From contig PBYQ01000032.1 in NCBI GenBank assembly GCA_002729695.1, forward strand, positions 1-64,000: a stretch of DNA of 64,000 nt. The letters are read 5' to 3'. This DNA is from Citromicrobium sp. GTDB taxonomy: Bacteria > Pseudomonadota > Alphaproteobacteria > Sphingomonadales > Sphingomonadaceae. Position 1 is the first letter of the stretch. Every line of letters begins with the position of its first letter. The position numbers and the translations under genes were made by a program. The notes beneath the pieces were generated by a model. The model had not been told where the DNA came from, did not search any database, and saw only the letters and a program-made list of their open reading frames with translations. Below, piece after piece: positions 27,608 through 35,675 of the stretch.

Positions 27608-28504
27608 ATGCCCCTCGTCCACCGCACGCCCGATTCCCGCTTCGCCAACCTGCCCGACTACCCCTTCCAGCCGCGCTATCACCTGCTGCGCGAGGGGCTG
27701 CGGATGCACTATATCGACGAAGGCGATGCCGCCGCGACGCCGGTGCTGATGATGCATGGCGAACCGAGCTGGAGCTATCTCTACCGCCACATGATCGGCC
27801 CCGTGGTCGAGGCGGGCTATCGCGTGCTCGCACCCGATCTGATCGGCTTCGGCAAGTCGGACAAGCTCACGCGGCAAAGCGAATATTCCTACGCCCTGCA
27901 CGTCGCGTGGATGCGCGACTGGGTGGAGACGATGGACCTCAAGAACATCGTGCTCGCCTGCCAGGACTGGGGCTCTTTGATAGGATTGCGGCTGGTCGCC
28001 GAGATGCCCGATCGGTTCGCAGGCGTCGTTTTGTCGAACGGCGGCCTGCCCGCCGGCGACCCCGCGCCCGACGCATTCAAGAAATGGCGGGCGTTTTCGA
28101 AGCATAGCCCGATCTTCCCGGTCGGCAATATCCTGCAAAAGGCGACCGTCCGCACGCTAAGCAAGGCCGAAGTCAGCGCCTACGACGCGCCCTTCCCCAA
28201 CCGGCAGAGCAAGGCGGGCGCACGCATTTTCCCCTCGCTCGTCCCGCTCGGCGAAAACGAGGCCGTGCCCGACCAGCTCAAGGCGTGGGAGGTCCTGGAG
28301 AAATTCGACAAGCCCTTCACCTGCGCTTTTTCGGACAAGGACCCGATCACGCGCGGCGGTGATGCCAAGTTCCGCGAGAAAGTGCCCGGCGCGCGGGATA
28401 ATCCGCTGCACCGCACGCTCAGCGGGCATCACTTCATCCAGGAAGACGACCCGGAAGGCTTTGCGGCGGTAATCCTCGAAACCGCTAAGCGCTCTGGGGT
28501 GTAG
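27608..28504 (+). CDS. haloalkane dehalogenase
   Basis: Alpha/beta hydrolase that hydrolyses carbon-halogen bonds to an alcohol and halide. The 298-residue product matches the HLD-I subgroup. The oxyanion segment is HGEPSWSYLYR, the nucleophile Asp120 and adjacent halide-binding Trp121 are in CQDWGS, the cap Trp160 is in FKKWRAF, the acid Asp245 is in SDKDPITR, and the catalytic His275 is in GHHFIQED. All pentad positions fit DhlA-type enzymes. It follows rne by 40 bases on the same strand. The natural substrate cannot be inferred. Confidence 0.88.
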   Translation: MPLVHRTPDSRFANLPDYPFQPRYHLLREGLRMHYIDEGDAAATPVLMMHGEPSWSYLYRHMIGPVVEAGYRVLAPDLIGFGKSDKLTRQSEYSYALHVAWMRDWVETMDLKNIVLACQDWGSLIGLRLVAEMPDRFAGVVLSNGGLPAGDPAPDAFKKWRAFSKHSPIFPVGNILQKATVRTLSKAEVSAYDAPFPNRQSKAGARIFPSLVPLGENEAVPDQLKAWEVLEKFDKPFTCAFSDKDPITRGGDAKFREKVPGARDNPLHRTLSGHHFIQEDDPEGFAAVILETAKRSGV

Positions 28505-28524
28505 GGCGGCCGAAAATATAGAGA

Positions 28525-28603
28525 GCCGCTCGCCCTGAGCCTGTCGAAGGGCAGCACTTTTCTTCAATAAAACGAGTGCTTCGACAAGCTCAGCACAAGC
28601 GGC
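28525..28603. repeat. intergenic inverted repeat of the CTTCGACAAGCTCAG family
   Basis: A left arm GCCGCTCGCCCTGAGCCTGT (28525 onward) pairs with a right arm containing CTTCGACAAGCTCAGCACAA and ending AGCGGC; each arm is about 35 bases with a few mismatches. This consensus (cctgagcctgtcgaagg) is a widespread intergenic repeat in sphingomonads and other proteobacteria. It sits between convergent genes and could fold as a bidirectional terminator. Confidence 0.75.
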
Positions 28604-28622
28604 TGGTCTTAATAGCGACTGC

Positions 28623-29357
28623 TCAAAACTCCACCCGCTCCCCCGCCCAGTCGAACAGGCTGCCGCTGTCCTCCGGCGACAGTCCATCGAGCACGCCCAG
28701 CATGTTGCGCGCCGCCTCGGCGGGCGCGGTCAGTTGGCCATCGGGCAGGTTCGACTGGAAGGGTTCGGACAAAGCGGTGTCGACCGTCCCCGGATGCAAT
28801 GCGACGCTAATCGCCTGGCTGTGCGTGCGACCCAGCTCGATCGCGTAGTTTCGCACCAGCATGTTGAGCGCCGCCTTGCTCGCCCGGTACGAATGCCAGC
28901 CACCGATCCGGTTGTCGGAAATCGAGCCGACCCGCGCCGAAAGCGCAGCGAACACCGCTCGCCGATCGCGAGGTAGGAGCGGCAGGAAATGCTTGGCGAT
29001 CAGCGCCGGGCCGATGGTGTTGAGGTGCAGGACGCGCGCCATCGCCGCGCTCTCTACCTGCTTGTAGCTGCGCTCGGGCCCCGCCTCGCCCTCCAGCGAC
29101 AGCACGCCGCTGGCGACGATCATGCAATCGAGCGGCATGCTGCCGGTAGCCTGCGCCGCGGCGGCAATCGTCCGCTCGTCATCGATATCGAAGCGGACCC
29201 AGATCGCACCCTTGGGCAAGTCCTTCGGGCGGGTGCGCGCCGCTGCGAAAACCGTCCCGATGCCGCGCGCGACCAGTTCGGCGACCAGCGCCGAGCCTAT
29301 TCCCCCGCTCGCGCCGAAAACGATCGCCCGGTCAATCTGCTGTCCTACTTCCGTCAT
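28623..29357 (-). CDS. short-chain dehydrogenase/reductase
   Basis: The 244-residue Rossmann protein has the cofactor motif GASGGIGSALV at about residue 16. The NNAG position is altered, reading MIVASGVLSLEG. The catalytic YRASK (Tyr, Lys) follows ALSARVGSISDN, giving the Ser. It resembles the CsgA/C-factor-like branch of SDRs more than FabG. The Ser-Tyr-Lys set is complete, so it should be an active NAD(P)-dependent reductase or dehydrogenase, substrate unknown. The ATG at 29357 gives the normal N-terminus. Confidence 0.85.
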   Translation of the reverse strand: MTEVGQQIDRAIVFGASGGIGSALVAELVARGIGTVFAAARTRPKDLPKGAIWVRFDIDDERTIAAAAQATGSMPLDCMIVASGVLSLEGEAGPERSYKQVESAAMARVLHLNTIGPALIAKHFLPLLPRDRRAVFAALSARVGSISDNRIGGWHSYRASKAALNMLVRNYAIELGRTHSQAISVALHPGTVDTALSEPFQSNLPDGQLTAPAEAARNMLGVLDGLSPEDSGSLFDWAGERVEF

Positions 29358-29527
29358 GTCGTCTAAGCCCGTGCCCTGCCATCTTCGCACCGGATGCCCC
29401 GGTTGCGTTTTCCTCTCCTGGACACTGAGTCAGGTGTGTCAGGCGAACCGAAAAGACAGGCTTTAGTGCCCTTGCACCTTCCGCCGCAGGCGCTAGGTGA
29501 GACCCAAGCAGAATTCAGGACCTTCCC

Positions 29528-30313
29528 ATGGCGACTTTCACCCTCCCCAAGAATTCCAAGATCCGCGACAAGGGCGAGGTTCACACCGCGCCGGAGGGTT
29601 CCGGCCGCGTCAAGAAGTTCAAGATCTACCGCTACAGCCCCGACAGCGGCGAAAACCCGCATTACGACCGGTTCGAGCTGGATCTGGATGCGTGCGGCCC
29701 GATGGTTCTCGACGCGCTGTTCAAGATCAAGAACGAGATCGATCCGACGCTGACCTTCCGCCGTTCGTGCCGCGAAGGCATCTGCGGATCGTGCGCGATG
29801 AACATCAACGGGTCCAACGCGCTCGCCTGCACCACCGCGATCGAAGATCTGAAGGGCGACATCCGCATCACTCCGCTGCCGCACATGGAAGTGGTGAAGG
29901 ACTTGGTGCCCGATTTCACGCACTTCTACGCGCAATACGCCAGCATCCGCCCCTGGCTCCAGACCGTCAGCCCGACGCCGAGCGGCAAGGAACGGCTGCA
30001 GAGCCCCGAAGAGCGCGAGAATCTGGACGGCCTCTACGAGTGCATCCTGTGCGCCTGCTGCTCGACCGCGTGCCCCAGCTATTGGTGGAACAGCGATAAG
30101 TTCCTCGGCCCCGCGATCCTGCTCCAAGCCTATCGCTGGCTCGCCGACAGCCGCGACGAAATGACCGGCGAGCGGCTCGACCAGCTGGAAGATCCGTACC
30201 GGCTGTATCGCTGCCACACGATCATGAACTGCGCGAACGTGTGCCCCAAGGGCCTGAGCCCCGCCAAGGCGATCGCCGAAACCAAGAAGATGATGGCCGA
30301 GCGCGCGATCTGA
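29528..30313 (+). CDS. sdhB: succinate dehydrogenase iron-sulfur subunit
   Basis: Electron-transfer subunit of complex II, linking the flavoprotein SdhA to quinone. The three cluster motifs are complete: [2Fe-2S] in [15 protein letters not shown] with a later Cys, [4Fe-4S] in [12 protein letters not shown], and [3Fe-4S] in [14 protein letters not shown]. At 261 residues it is the alphaproteobacterial length, with a C-terminal [10 protein letters not shown]. The gene stands without sdhC, sdhD or sdhA on either side; the thioesterase gene starts 19 bases downstream. Confidence 0.97.
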   Translation: MATFTLPKNSKIRDKGEVHTAPEGSGRVKKFKIYRYSPDSGENPHYDRFELDLDACGPMVLDALFKIKNEIDPTLTFRRSCREGICGSCAMNINGSNALACTTAIEDLKGDIRITPLPHMEVVKDLVPDFTHFYAQYASIRPWLQTVSPTPSGKERLQSPEERENLDGLYECILCACCSTACPSYWWNSDKFLGPAILLQAYRWLADSRDEMTGERLDQLEDPYRLYRCHTIMNCANVCPKGLSPAKAIAETKKMMAERAI

Positions 30314-30332
30314 TCGCGCGCGCTAACGACCG

Positions 30333-30797
30333 GTGAGCAGAGCCAGCGAGTACTTCGACTACGAAAAGATTCCGGGTGGTGACGGCTGGTACAGCTGGAA
30401 CCCGATCGATCGCACGCGCTTCAATTACGCGGTTCTGGGTGAGCTGATCACCCGGCGCGAAGGCGAATCGTGCCGCCTGCGGATGATCCCCGAGCATCGC
30501 CACACCAACCTGCAAGCGATGATCCACGGCGCGACCACCCTCGCCCTGATCGACATCGCGCTGTTCGCGACCGTCCATCTGCTGGGCACGGGTGAAGCGG
30601 GCCCGTCGGTCACGCTGGAGCTTTCGACGCAGTTCGTCGGCGCAGGCAAGCCCGACCTCCCGCTCGACGCTGTGACCGAAATCGTGCGCGAGACCGGACG
30701 CATGGTGTTCCTGCGCGGCCAGGTGGTTCAGGAAGATCACGTCGTGGCGAGCTTCTCGGGCATCGTACGCAAGCTTTCCTCACGGGGCGGCGCCTGA
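30333..30797 (+). CDS. PaaI-type hotdog thioesterase
   Basis: The 154-residue protein has the hotdog core of the PaaI/4HBT group. It contains MIHGATTLALIDIALFATVH, where the conserved His-Gly precedes the central helix. The strands TLELSTQFVGAG and MVFLRGQVVQEDHVVASFSG follow. Members hydrolyse acyl-CoA thioesters. The start is GTG, in a tight cluster with sdhB upstream and zapE two bases downstream. Confidence 0.8.
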   Translation: MSRASEYFDYEKIPGGDGWYSWNPIDRTRFNYAVLGELITRREGESCRLRMIPEHRHTNLQAMIHGATTLALIDIALFATVHLLGTGEAGPSVTLELSTQFVGAGKPDLPLDAVTEIVRETGRMVFLRGQVVQEDHVVASFSGIVRKLSSRGGA

Positions 30798-30798
30798 C

Positions 30799-31914
30799 TT
30801 GACCGGCGTGCTCGAACGGTACGAGGCGCTGCTGGCCGCAGGCGAATTGCGCGACGACGCAGACCAGCGCGCGGCGGTCGAGCGGCTCGACCAGCTGCAA
30901 TCGGAGCTGGAAGCGACCAGCGAGCGCAAGGGCCTACTCGGCAAACTTCGCAGCCGGAAGGCGGAGAATCCGCGCGGCCTCTACATGTGGGGCGGCGTCG
31001 GGCGCGGCAAATCGATGCTGATGGACCTGTTCTTCGAATGCCTCGATATCGGGCGCAAGCGGCGGGTCCACTTCCACGCCTTCATGCTCGAAGTCGACGC
31101 GATGATCGCGGAGGAGCGCGAGAAGAAGACCGAGGGCCCCGTCCGCCGCGTGGCAGAGCGGATCGCGCAGGACGTCCGCTGCCTCGCGTTCGACGAGATG
31201 GTGGTGACCAACACCGCCGACGCGGCGATCATGGCGCGGCTGTTCACTCCGCTGATCGAGCAGCACAAGGTGACCATCGTCACCACCAGCAACCGCCCGC
31301 CCCACGATCTCTACAAGGACGGGCTCAACCGCTCTCTGTTCGTACCCTTCATCGAACTGGTCGAACGCGAACTGGATACCCTGTCGCTCAACGGACCGAC
31401 CGATTACCGGCTTCACCGTCTTGGAGGCCTGGATAGCTGGCACACTCCGCTGGGCGAAGAAGCTACGGCGCAGGTGCGCGAGGCGTTCTTCCGGCTGACC
31501 GACTACAACCCGGAAGATGCCGAGCACGTGCCCAGCGGCTCGCTCAATCTCGGCGGCGGGCGCAAGCTCCACGTGCCCAAGTGCCTGAAGGGCGTGGCTG
31601 TTTTCAGCTTCAAGCGATTGTGCGGGGAGAACCGCGGCTCGGCCGATTACCTCGCGATTGCGCGCGCGTTTCACACGGTGATCGTGGTCGGCATTCCCGT
31701 GCTCGGGCCGGAGAACCGCAACGAGGCGATCCGGTTCACCAAGCTGATCGACGCCCTGTACGAGCACAAGGTAAAGCTTTTCGCGACCGCCGCCGCCGAA
31801 CCCGAAGCGCTCTATCCGTCGGGCGACGGCAGCTTCGAATTCGAACGGACCGTCAGCCGCCTGCGCGAAATGCAGAGCGCGGATTACATGGCTCTGGGGC
31901 ACGGGACCGAGTGA
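30799..31914 (+). CDS. zapE: cell division protein ZapE (AFG1-like ATPase)
   Basis: Cytoplasmic P-loop ATPase of the AFG1/ZapE family, reported in E. coli to act on the Z-ring. The 371-residue product has Walker A GGVGRGKSMLMDLFFE, Walker B CLAFDEMVV, and TSNRPPHDLYKDGLNR as the sensor region. It ends with a segment on RETVSRLREMQS-like lines. The start is TTG, which matches the family N-terminus (TGVLERYEALLAAGEL). It lies only one base after the thioesterase stop. Confidence 0.92.
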   Translation: MTGVLERYEALLAAGELRDDADQRAAVERLDQLQSELEATSERKGLLGKLRSRKAENPRGLYMWGGVGRGKSMLMDLFFECLDIGRKRRVHFHAFMLEVDAMIAEEREKKTEGPVRRVAERIAQDVRCLAFDEMVVTNTADAAIMARLFTPLIEQHKVTIVTTSNRPPHDLYKDGLNRSLFVPFIELVERELDTLSLNGPTDYRLHRLGGLDSWHTPLGEEATAQVREAFFRLTDYNPEDAEHVPSGSLNLGGGRKLHVPKCLKGVAVFSFKRLCGENRGSADYLAIARAFHTVIVVGIPVLGPENRNEAIRFTKLIDALYEHKVKLFATAAAEPEALYPSGDGSFEFERTVSRLREMQSADYMALGHGTE

Positions 31915-32003
31915 GCAGCGGCGGGATTGAACCGGCCTCTGGTAGCGCCCACATAGTGCGCGTTCCGGCGGACAATCTTTCCCCGCCGATGTGAGATACT
32001 CGC

Positions 32004-32702
32004 ATGATCGATATCCGACCCTTCGACAGCCTCGGGGCTGCAGACCACGGCTGGCTCGATGCCCGGCACCATTTCAGCTTCGCCAGCTACTATGATCCCG
32101 CCCGCATGGGCTGGGGCCGCATCCGCGTGTGGAACGACGACACGATCGCTCCCCAGAGCGGTTTCCCGCCCCACCCGCACGACAACATGGAAATCGTCAC
32201 CTTCGTCCGGACCGGCGCGATCACGCACGAGGATTCGCTGGGCAACAAGGGCCGCACCGCTGCGGGCGACGTTCAGGTGATGAGCGCAGGCACCGGCATC
32301 ACCCATGCCGAATACAACGTGGAAGACGAGAAAACGACGCTGTTCCAGATCTGGATTTTGCCCGACAGCAAAGGCGAGGCCCCCGGCTGGGACCAGCGCG
32401 AATTCCCCAAGGCGAGCCGCGATGGCGGGTTCGAGATTCTCGCCAGCGGGACGCCCGAAGCCGATAACGCGCTATCGATCAGGGCCGATGCGAAGGTGGC
32501 CGCTGCGACGCTCAAGGCCGGGCAGACCGCAGAATGGCGTGCGGCACCGGGCCGTCACCAGTACCTTGTTGCCCCCACCGGGCGCATCAAGGTCAACGGG
32601 CATGAAGCCGGTCCGCGAGATGGCGTCGCCACCAAGGATGAAGGCGTGCTTACGGTAGAGGCGCTGGAAGACGCCGAAGTGGTGCTGGTCGACTCGCGCT
32701 GA
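32004..32702 (+). CDS. pirin family protein (YhhW/quercetinase-like)
   Basis: Bicupin protein. The N-terminal cupin carries the metal ligands in PPHPHDNMEIVTFVRTG and ITHED, together with GTGITHAEYN. The C-terminal cupin is degenerate, as is normal in the family. At 232 residues it matches YhhW, which has quercetin 2,3-dioxygenase activity in vitro. The physiological role is unknown. It is convergent with the RpfF-like gene, four bases apart. Confidence 0.88.
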   Translation: MIDIRPFDSLGAADHGWLDARHHFSFASYYDPARMGWGRIRVWNDDTIAPQSGFPPHPHDNMEIVTFVRTGAITHEDSLGNKGRTAAGDVQVMSAGTGITHAEYNVEDEKTTLFQIWILPDSKGEAPGWDQREFPKASRDGGFEILASGTPEADNALSIRADAKVAAATLKAGQTAEWRAAPGRHQYLVAPTGRIKVNGHEAGPRDGVATKDEGVLTVEALEDAEVVLVDSR

Positions 32703-32706
32703 CGCG

Positions 32707-33636
32707 TCAGGCCGGCTCGACCTTGCGCGCCGACGATGTGCGGCGCTGCTTGTCGGCGAGCCGGCCCATCAGCTTGAGATCGCGCTCGGTCAGCCTGAGC
32801 GCGGTATCGGCCCAGATTTCGGTGATATCCGTCAGTTCGGACAGCGAGAGGTTCCAGTTGCGCTTCGTCGCACGCCGCGATCCGAGCAAGCCTGCGTGCC
32901 GGCGGTCGTTCTTGAGGATGAAGCTTTGCACGGCTTCCTCGGCCGTCCCGTCCGGCACCACGTCATGCACCAGGCCGAGTTCCAGCATCTCGTTTGCGGA
33001 CAGGGTTTTGCCCGACGTGACCAGCCGTTCCGCTTCCACGGAACCAAGCTGGCGGCTGAGAAATGCATGCGCGCCCATCCCGGGGAACAGGCCGAACATG
33101 ATCTCGGGCAGGCCGAAGGTCGCGCTTTCCTCGGCAATGATGAAGTCGAACGAGAGCAATGCCTCGAGCCCGCCGCCCAGCGCATCGCCCTGCACCATCC
33201 CGATGGTGAGCATCGGCAGGCCGAGCGCGCTGATGTTACGGTGGAGGATGCGACAGCAGCGATGACCATAATCGACCAGTGCCGAGCGATTGCCCGCGAT
33301 GATCAGTTCGCGAAACAGCGCGAGGTCGCCGCCGTAGCAGAATACGCCCGGCGCGTGGCTGCCAAGCACCAGATAGCGCAAATCGTCGGGGCCGAAACTC
33401 GCCTGGATCAAATCCTGCCAGCGTTCGAAATCGCAAAGCATCGACGGAGTGAAACTCGGGCGGCCCGACGGCACCATATGGGTCCACAGCGCCTTGGTAA
33501 CGCTATCATATTCGACCCGCAGTTCGGACAGCGCGAACAGAGCAGGTCTGATCGCGGGCGCATCCTCAACAAGCGAGGGGTTGCCCGATTCATCGAGGAT
33601 GATGTGCTGCTCGAAATTGGTGCTGACCCGGTTCAT
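32707..33636 (-). CDS. RpfF-like crotonase-fold protein, putative DSF-family signal synthase
   Basis: The 309-residue product is more specific than a general enoyl-CoA hydratase. It shares RpfF landmarks: WTHM followed by a Pro/Phe segment, FCYGGDLALFRELI, VDYGHRCCRILH, VQGDALGGGLEALLS, GLPEIMFGLFPGMGAH, and the C-terminal TEIWADTALRL. Two glutamates, Glu158 and Glu178, have the same 20-residue spacing as Glu141 and Glu161, the catalytic pair of Xanthomonas RpfF. RpfF makes cis-2-unsaturated fatty-acid signals from acyl-ACP. No rpfC, rpfG or rpfR is in the window. It lies at the edge of the XrtA locus, downstream of the amidotransferase on the same strand. Confidence 0.82.
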   Translation of the reverse strand: MNRVSTNFEQHIILDESGNPSLVEDAPAIRPALFALSELRVEYDSVTKALWTHMVPSGRPSFTPSMLCDFERWQDLIQASFGPDDLRYLVLGSHAPGVFCYGGDLALFRELIIAGNRSALVDYGHRCCRILHRNISALGLPMLTIGMVQGDALGGGLEALLSFDFIIAEESATFGLPEIMFGLFPGMGAHAFLSRQLGSVEAERLVTSGKTLSANEMLELGLVHDVVPDGTAEEAVQSFILKNDRRHAGLLGSRRATKRNWNLSLSELTDITEIWADTALRLTERDLKLMGRLADKQRRTSSARKVEPA

Positions 33637-33770
33637 TGCGACCCCCGTGTTCTTTTTGACGGACGGGCGGAAGCCCGCTGCGCAAAGCGAATCTAAACCT
33701 CTGGGGGACTCCGCGGCAACGATTTATTTACCATAACCCAAATTTGGATCATTTTTGCGATCGAACGAGT
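33637..33770 (-). promoter_or_regulatory. AT-rich gap upstream of the RpfF-like gene
   Basis: This gap of 134 bases contains an AT-rich patch (33720-33770) unlike the surrounding DNA. Within it is a perfect 10-base palindrome, CCAAATTTGG (33738-33747), which could be an operator. Nearer the start codon is a small hairpin (GCGGGCTTCCGCCCGT on the minus strand) followed by TCAAAAAG. A promoter for the RpfF-like gene is likely here, but the boxes are not certain. Confidence 0.4.
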
Positions 33771-35666
33771 CTAATTGTTGCTCAAAAGACTCACATTTCG
33801 TTCCAGCATCAGCAGCTGCCACAGCTCGCGTGCGTGATCGCGACGCCCGGCAATATGGTCCTCGGCGAGCCGGGACAGGGCTTTCGCATCGAACCAGCCG
33901 GTGTCGAGCAACGTTTCGCTGCGCGCTGCTTCGCGGGCCGCTTGGCTGAGATCGGTGCGAAACCAGTGCGCGATCGGCAGGACAAATCCCTGCTTGCGTC
34001 GATAGAGGATATCGTTCGGCAAGAGGCCCTGCATCGAGCGCTTTAGCGCAACCTTCCCCTCCGTGCCGTGCACCCTGCTCGCTTGTGGCAGACCGGCGGC
34101 GAACTCGACCAGTCGATGGTCGAGCAGCGGCTCGCGCGCTTCGAGGCTTACCGCCATGCTGGTCCGGTCCACCTTGGTCAGGATGTCGCCGGGGAGCCAG
34201 AACTTGAGATCGGCGTATTGCGCCCGGTCGAGGCCACTGCGCGCGGGAGCCGACCGCATGAGATCGATCAGCGGCTGTTCGGCGCGATATCCGCCAAGAT
34301 CGCGCGCCATCCGATCCGAGAACAGCGCGCTACGAGCCATCGGCGGCATGACGCACAGGGCATTGGCGTAGGCCTCCTCGCCCGACATCGCCAGCGCCTG
34401 GAAGGTCGATTTGGCGCGCAGCGGGCGCGGTGCCCAGTCTGCCTTCGGGTAAAGCGCCGCTAGCGGACCGAAAAGGGCCTTGCGGACGGGCGCGGGGAGG
34501 AGATCGCGCGCACCCTGCTCGGCGGCATGGAAAACGTGCCTGCGATAGCCTGCGAAGGCTTCATCCGCGCCATCGCCCGATAGCGCCACGGTTACATGCT
34601 GGCGAGCGAGCGCGCAGACCTCCGCGGTAGGCAGGGCCGAGGCATCGGCAAAGGGCTCGTCGAAAATCGCCGCGATACCATCGATCCTGTCGAACATGCC
34701 GGGATCCATGATCAGCTCGTGGTGCCGGGTGCCGAACTTCCCTGCGATCAGGCGGGCATGCTCGGTCTCGTCGAGCTCGGCCACGTCGAAACCGATCGAG
34801 CACGTCGTTATGGGGAAATCGGCCTGCTTCGCCATCAGCGCGACGACGGTGGAGCTGTCCACCCCGCCCGACAGGAACGCCCCGATCGGAACGTCGCTCA
34901 CCATGCGCGAGCCGACAGCATCGTTGAGGAGAGCACGGATCGCCTCGCCCTCGTCGGCTTCGGTCATTCGGTGCTGCTGATCGAAGGACACGTCGTACCA
35001 GCTGACAGGTGAAGACGGGGCCCTGCCATGTTCGACGATGCGGTAATGGCCTGCGGGCAGCTTCTCCACCCCGGCGAGGATCGAGCGGTGATCGGGCACG
35101 TAGCCCCACGCAAAATAATCCTCGATCGCGAGTGGGTCGATCTTAGGATCGATCACAGGATGTCCCAGCAAGCCCTTGAGTTCCGAAGCGAAAGCAAATG
35201 TTCCGTCGCGCAAGGCCGCGGTGAAAAGCGGCTTCACCCCGAACCGATCACGGGCGAGGAACAGGCTGCGCGTGGCGCAGTCGTAGATCGCGAAAGCGAA
35301 CATGCCGTTGAAGCGCTGAAGGCAATCGGTGCCCCATTCGCGCCACGCAGCAAGGATCACCTCGGTATCGCCCTGCGTCCTGAAACGGTGCCCCAGCGCC
35401 GCCAGCTCGCTCCGCAATTCGCGATAGTTGTAAATCTCTCCGTTGAAGGTGATGACCGCCCGCCCATCGCCCGAATGCATCGGCTGCGGCGATCCTTCCA
35501 CGTCGATGACCGAGAGCCTGCGATGGGCGAGCCCTACGCCATCATCGCTCCATATCCCCGCCCCATCGGGGCCGCGGTGGCGCATCGCGTCGCGCATGCG
35601 CGTCAGGACCGAAAGGTCGATTCTCGCCCCGGGATCACGGGTGAAAAGGCCAGCAATGCCGCACAT
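33771..35666 (-). CDS. XrtA/PEP-CTERM system amidotransferase, asparagine-synthase type
   Basis: Class II glutamine amidotransferase fused to an asparagine-synthase ATP-pyrophosphatase domain. The nucleophile is Cys2 (MCGIAGLF), the N-terminal Ntn domain runs to about residue 200, and the synthase domain has the PP-motif SGGVDSSTVVAL near residue 265 and a later LSGDGADEAFAGY. At 631 residues it matches the amidotransferase (TIGR03108-type) found in exosortase A loci, thought to amidate a polymer component or precursor. It lies nine bases downstream of the exosortase gene and is probably in the same transcript. Confidence 0.92.
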   Translation of the reverse strand: MCGIAGLFTRDPGARIDLSVLTRMRDAMRHRGPDGAGIWSDDGVGLAHRRLSVIDVEGSPQPMHSGDGRAVITFNGEIYNYRELRSELAALGHRFRTQGDTEVILAAWREWGTDCLQRFNGMFAFAIYDCATRSLFLARDRFGVKPLFTAALRDGTFAFASELKGLLGHPVIDPKIDPLAIEDYFAWGYVPDHRSILAGVEKLPAGHYRIVEHGRAPSSPVSWYDVSFDQQHRMTEADEGEAIRALLNDAVGSRMVSDVPIGAFLSGGVDSSTVVALMAKQADFPITTCSIGFDVAELDETEHARLIAGKFGTRHHELIMDPGMFDRIDGIAAIFDEPFADASALPTAEVCALARQHVTVALSGDGADEAFAGYRRHVFHAAEQGARDLLPAPVRKALFGPLAALYPKADWAPRPLRAKSTFQALAMSGEEAYANALCVMPPMARSALFSDRMARDLGGYRAEQPLIDLMRSAPARSGLDRAQYADLKFWLPGDILTKVDRTSMAVSLEAREPLLDHRLVEFAAGLPQASRVHGTEGKVALKRSMQGLLPNDILYRRKQGFVLPIAHWFRTDLSQAAREAARSETLLDTGWFDAKALSRLAEDHIAGRRDHARELWQLLMLERNVSLLSNN

Positions 35667-35675
35667 TCGCGTGCC

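Noticed and set aside
24145..27648. Very long minus-strand frame (over 1100 codons) opposite rne
   Set aside because: It is a shadow caused by the repetitive acidic and basic codons of rne; translation is low-complexity Leu/Arg/Gly and matches no family.
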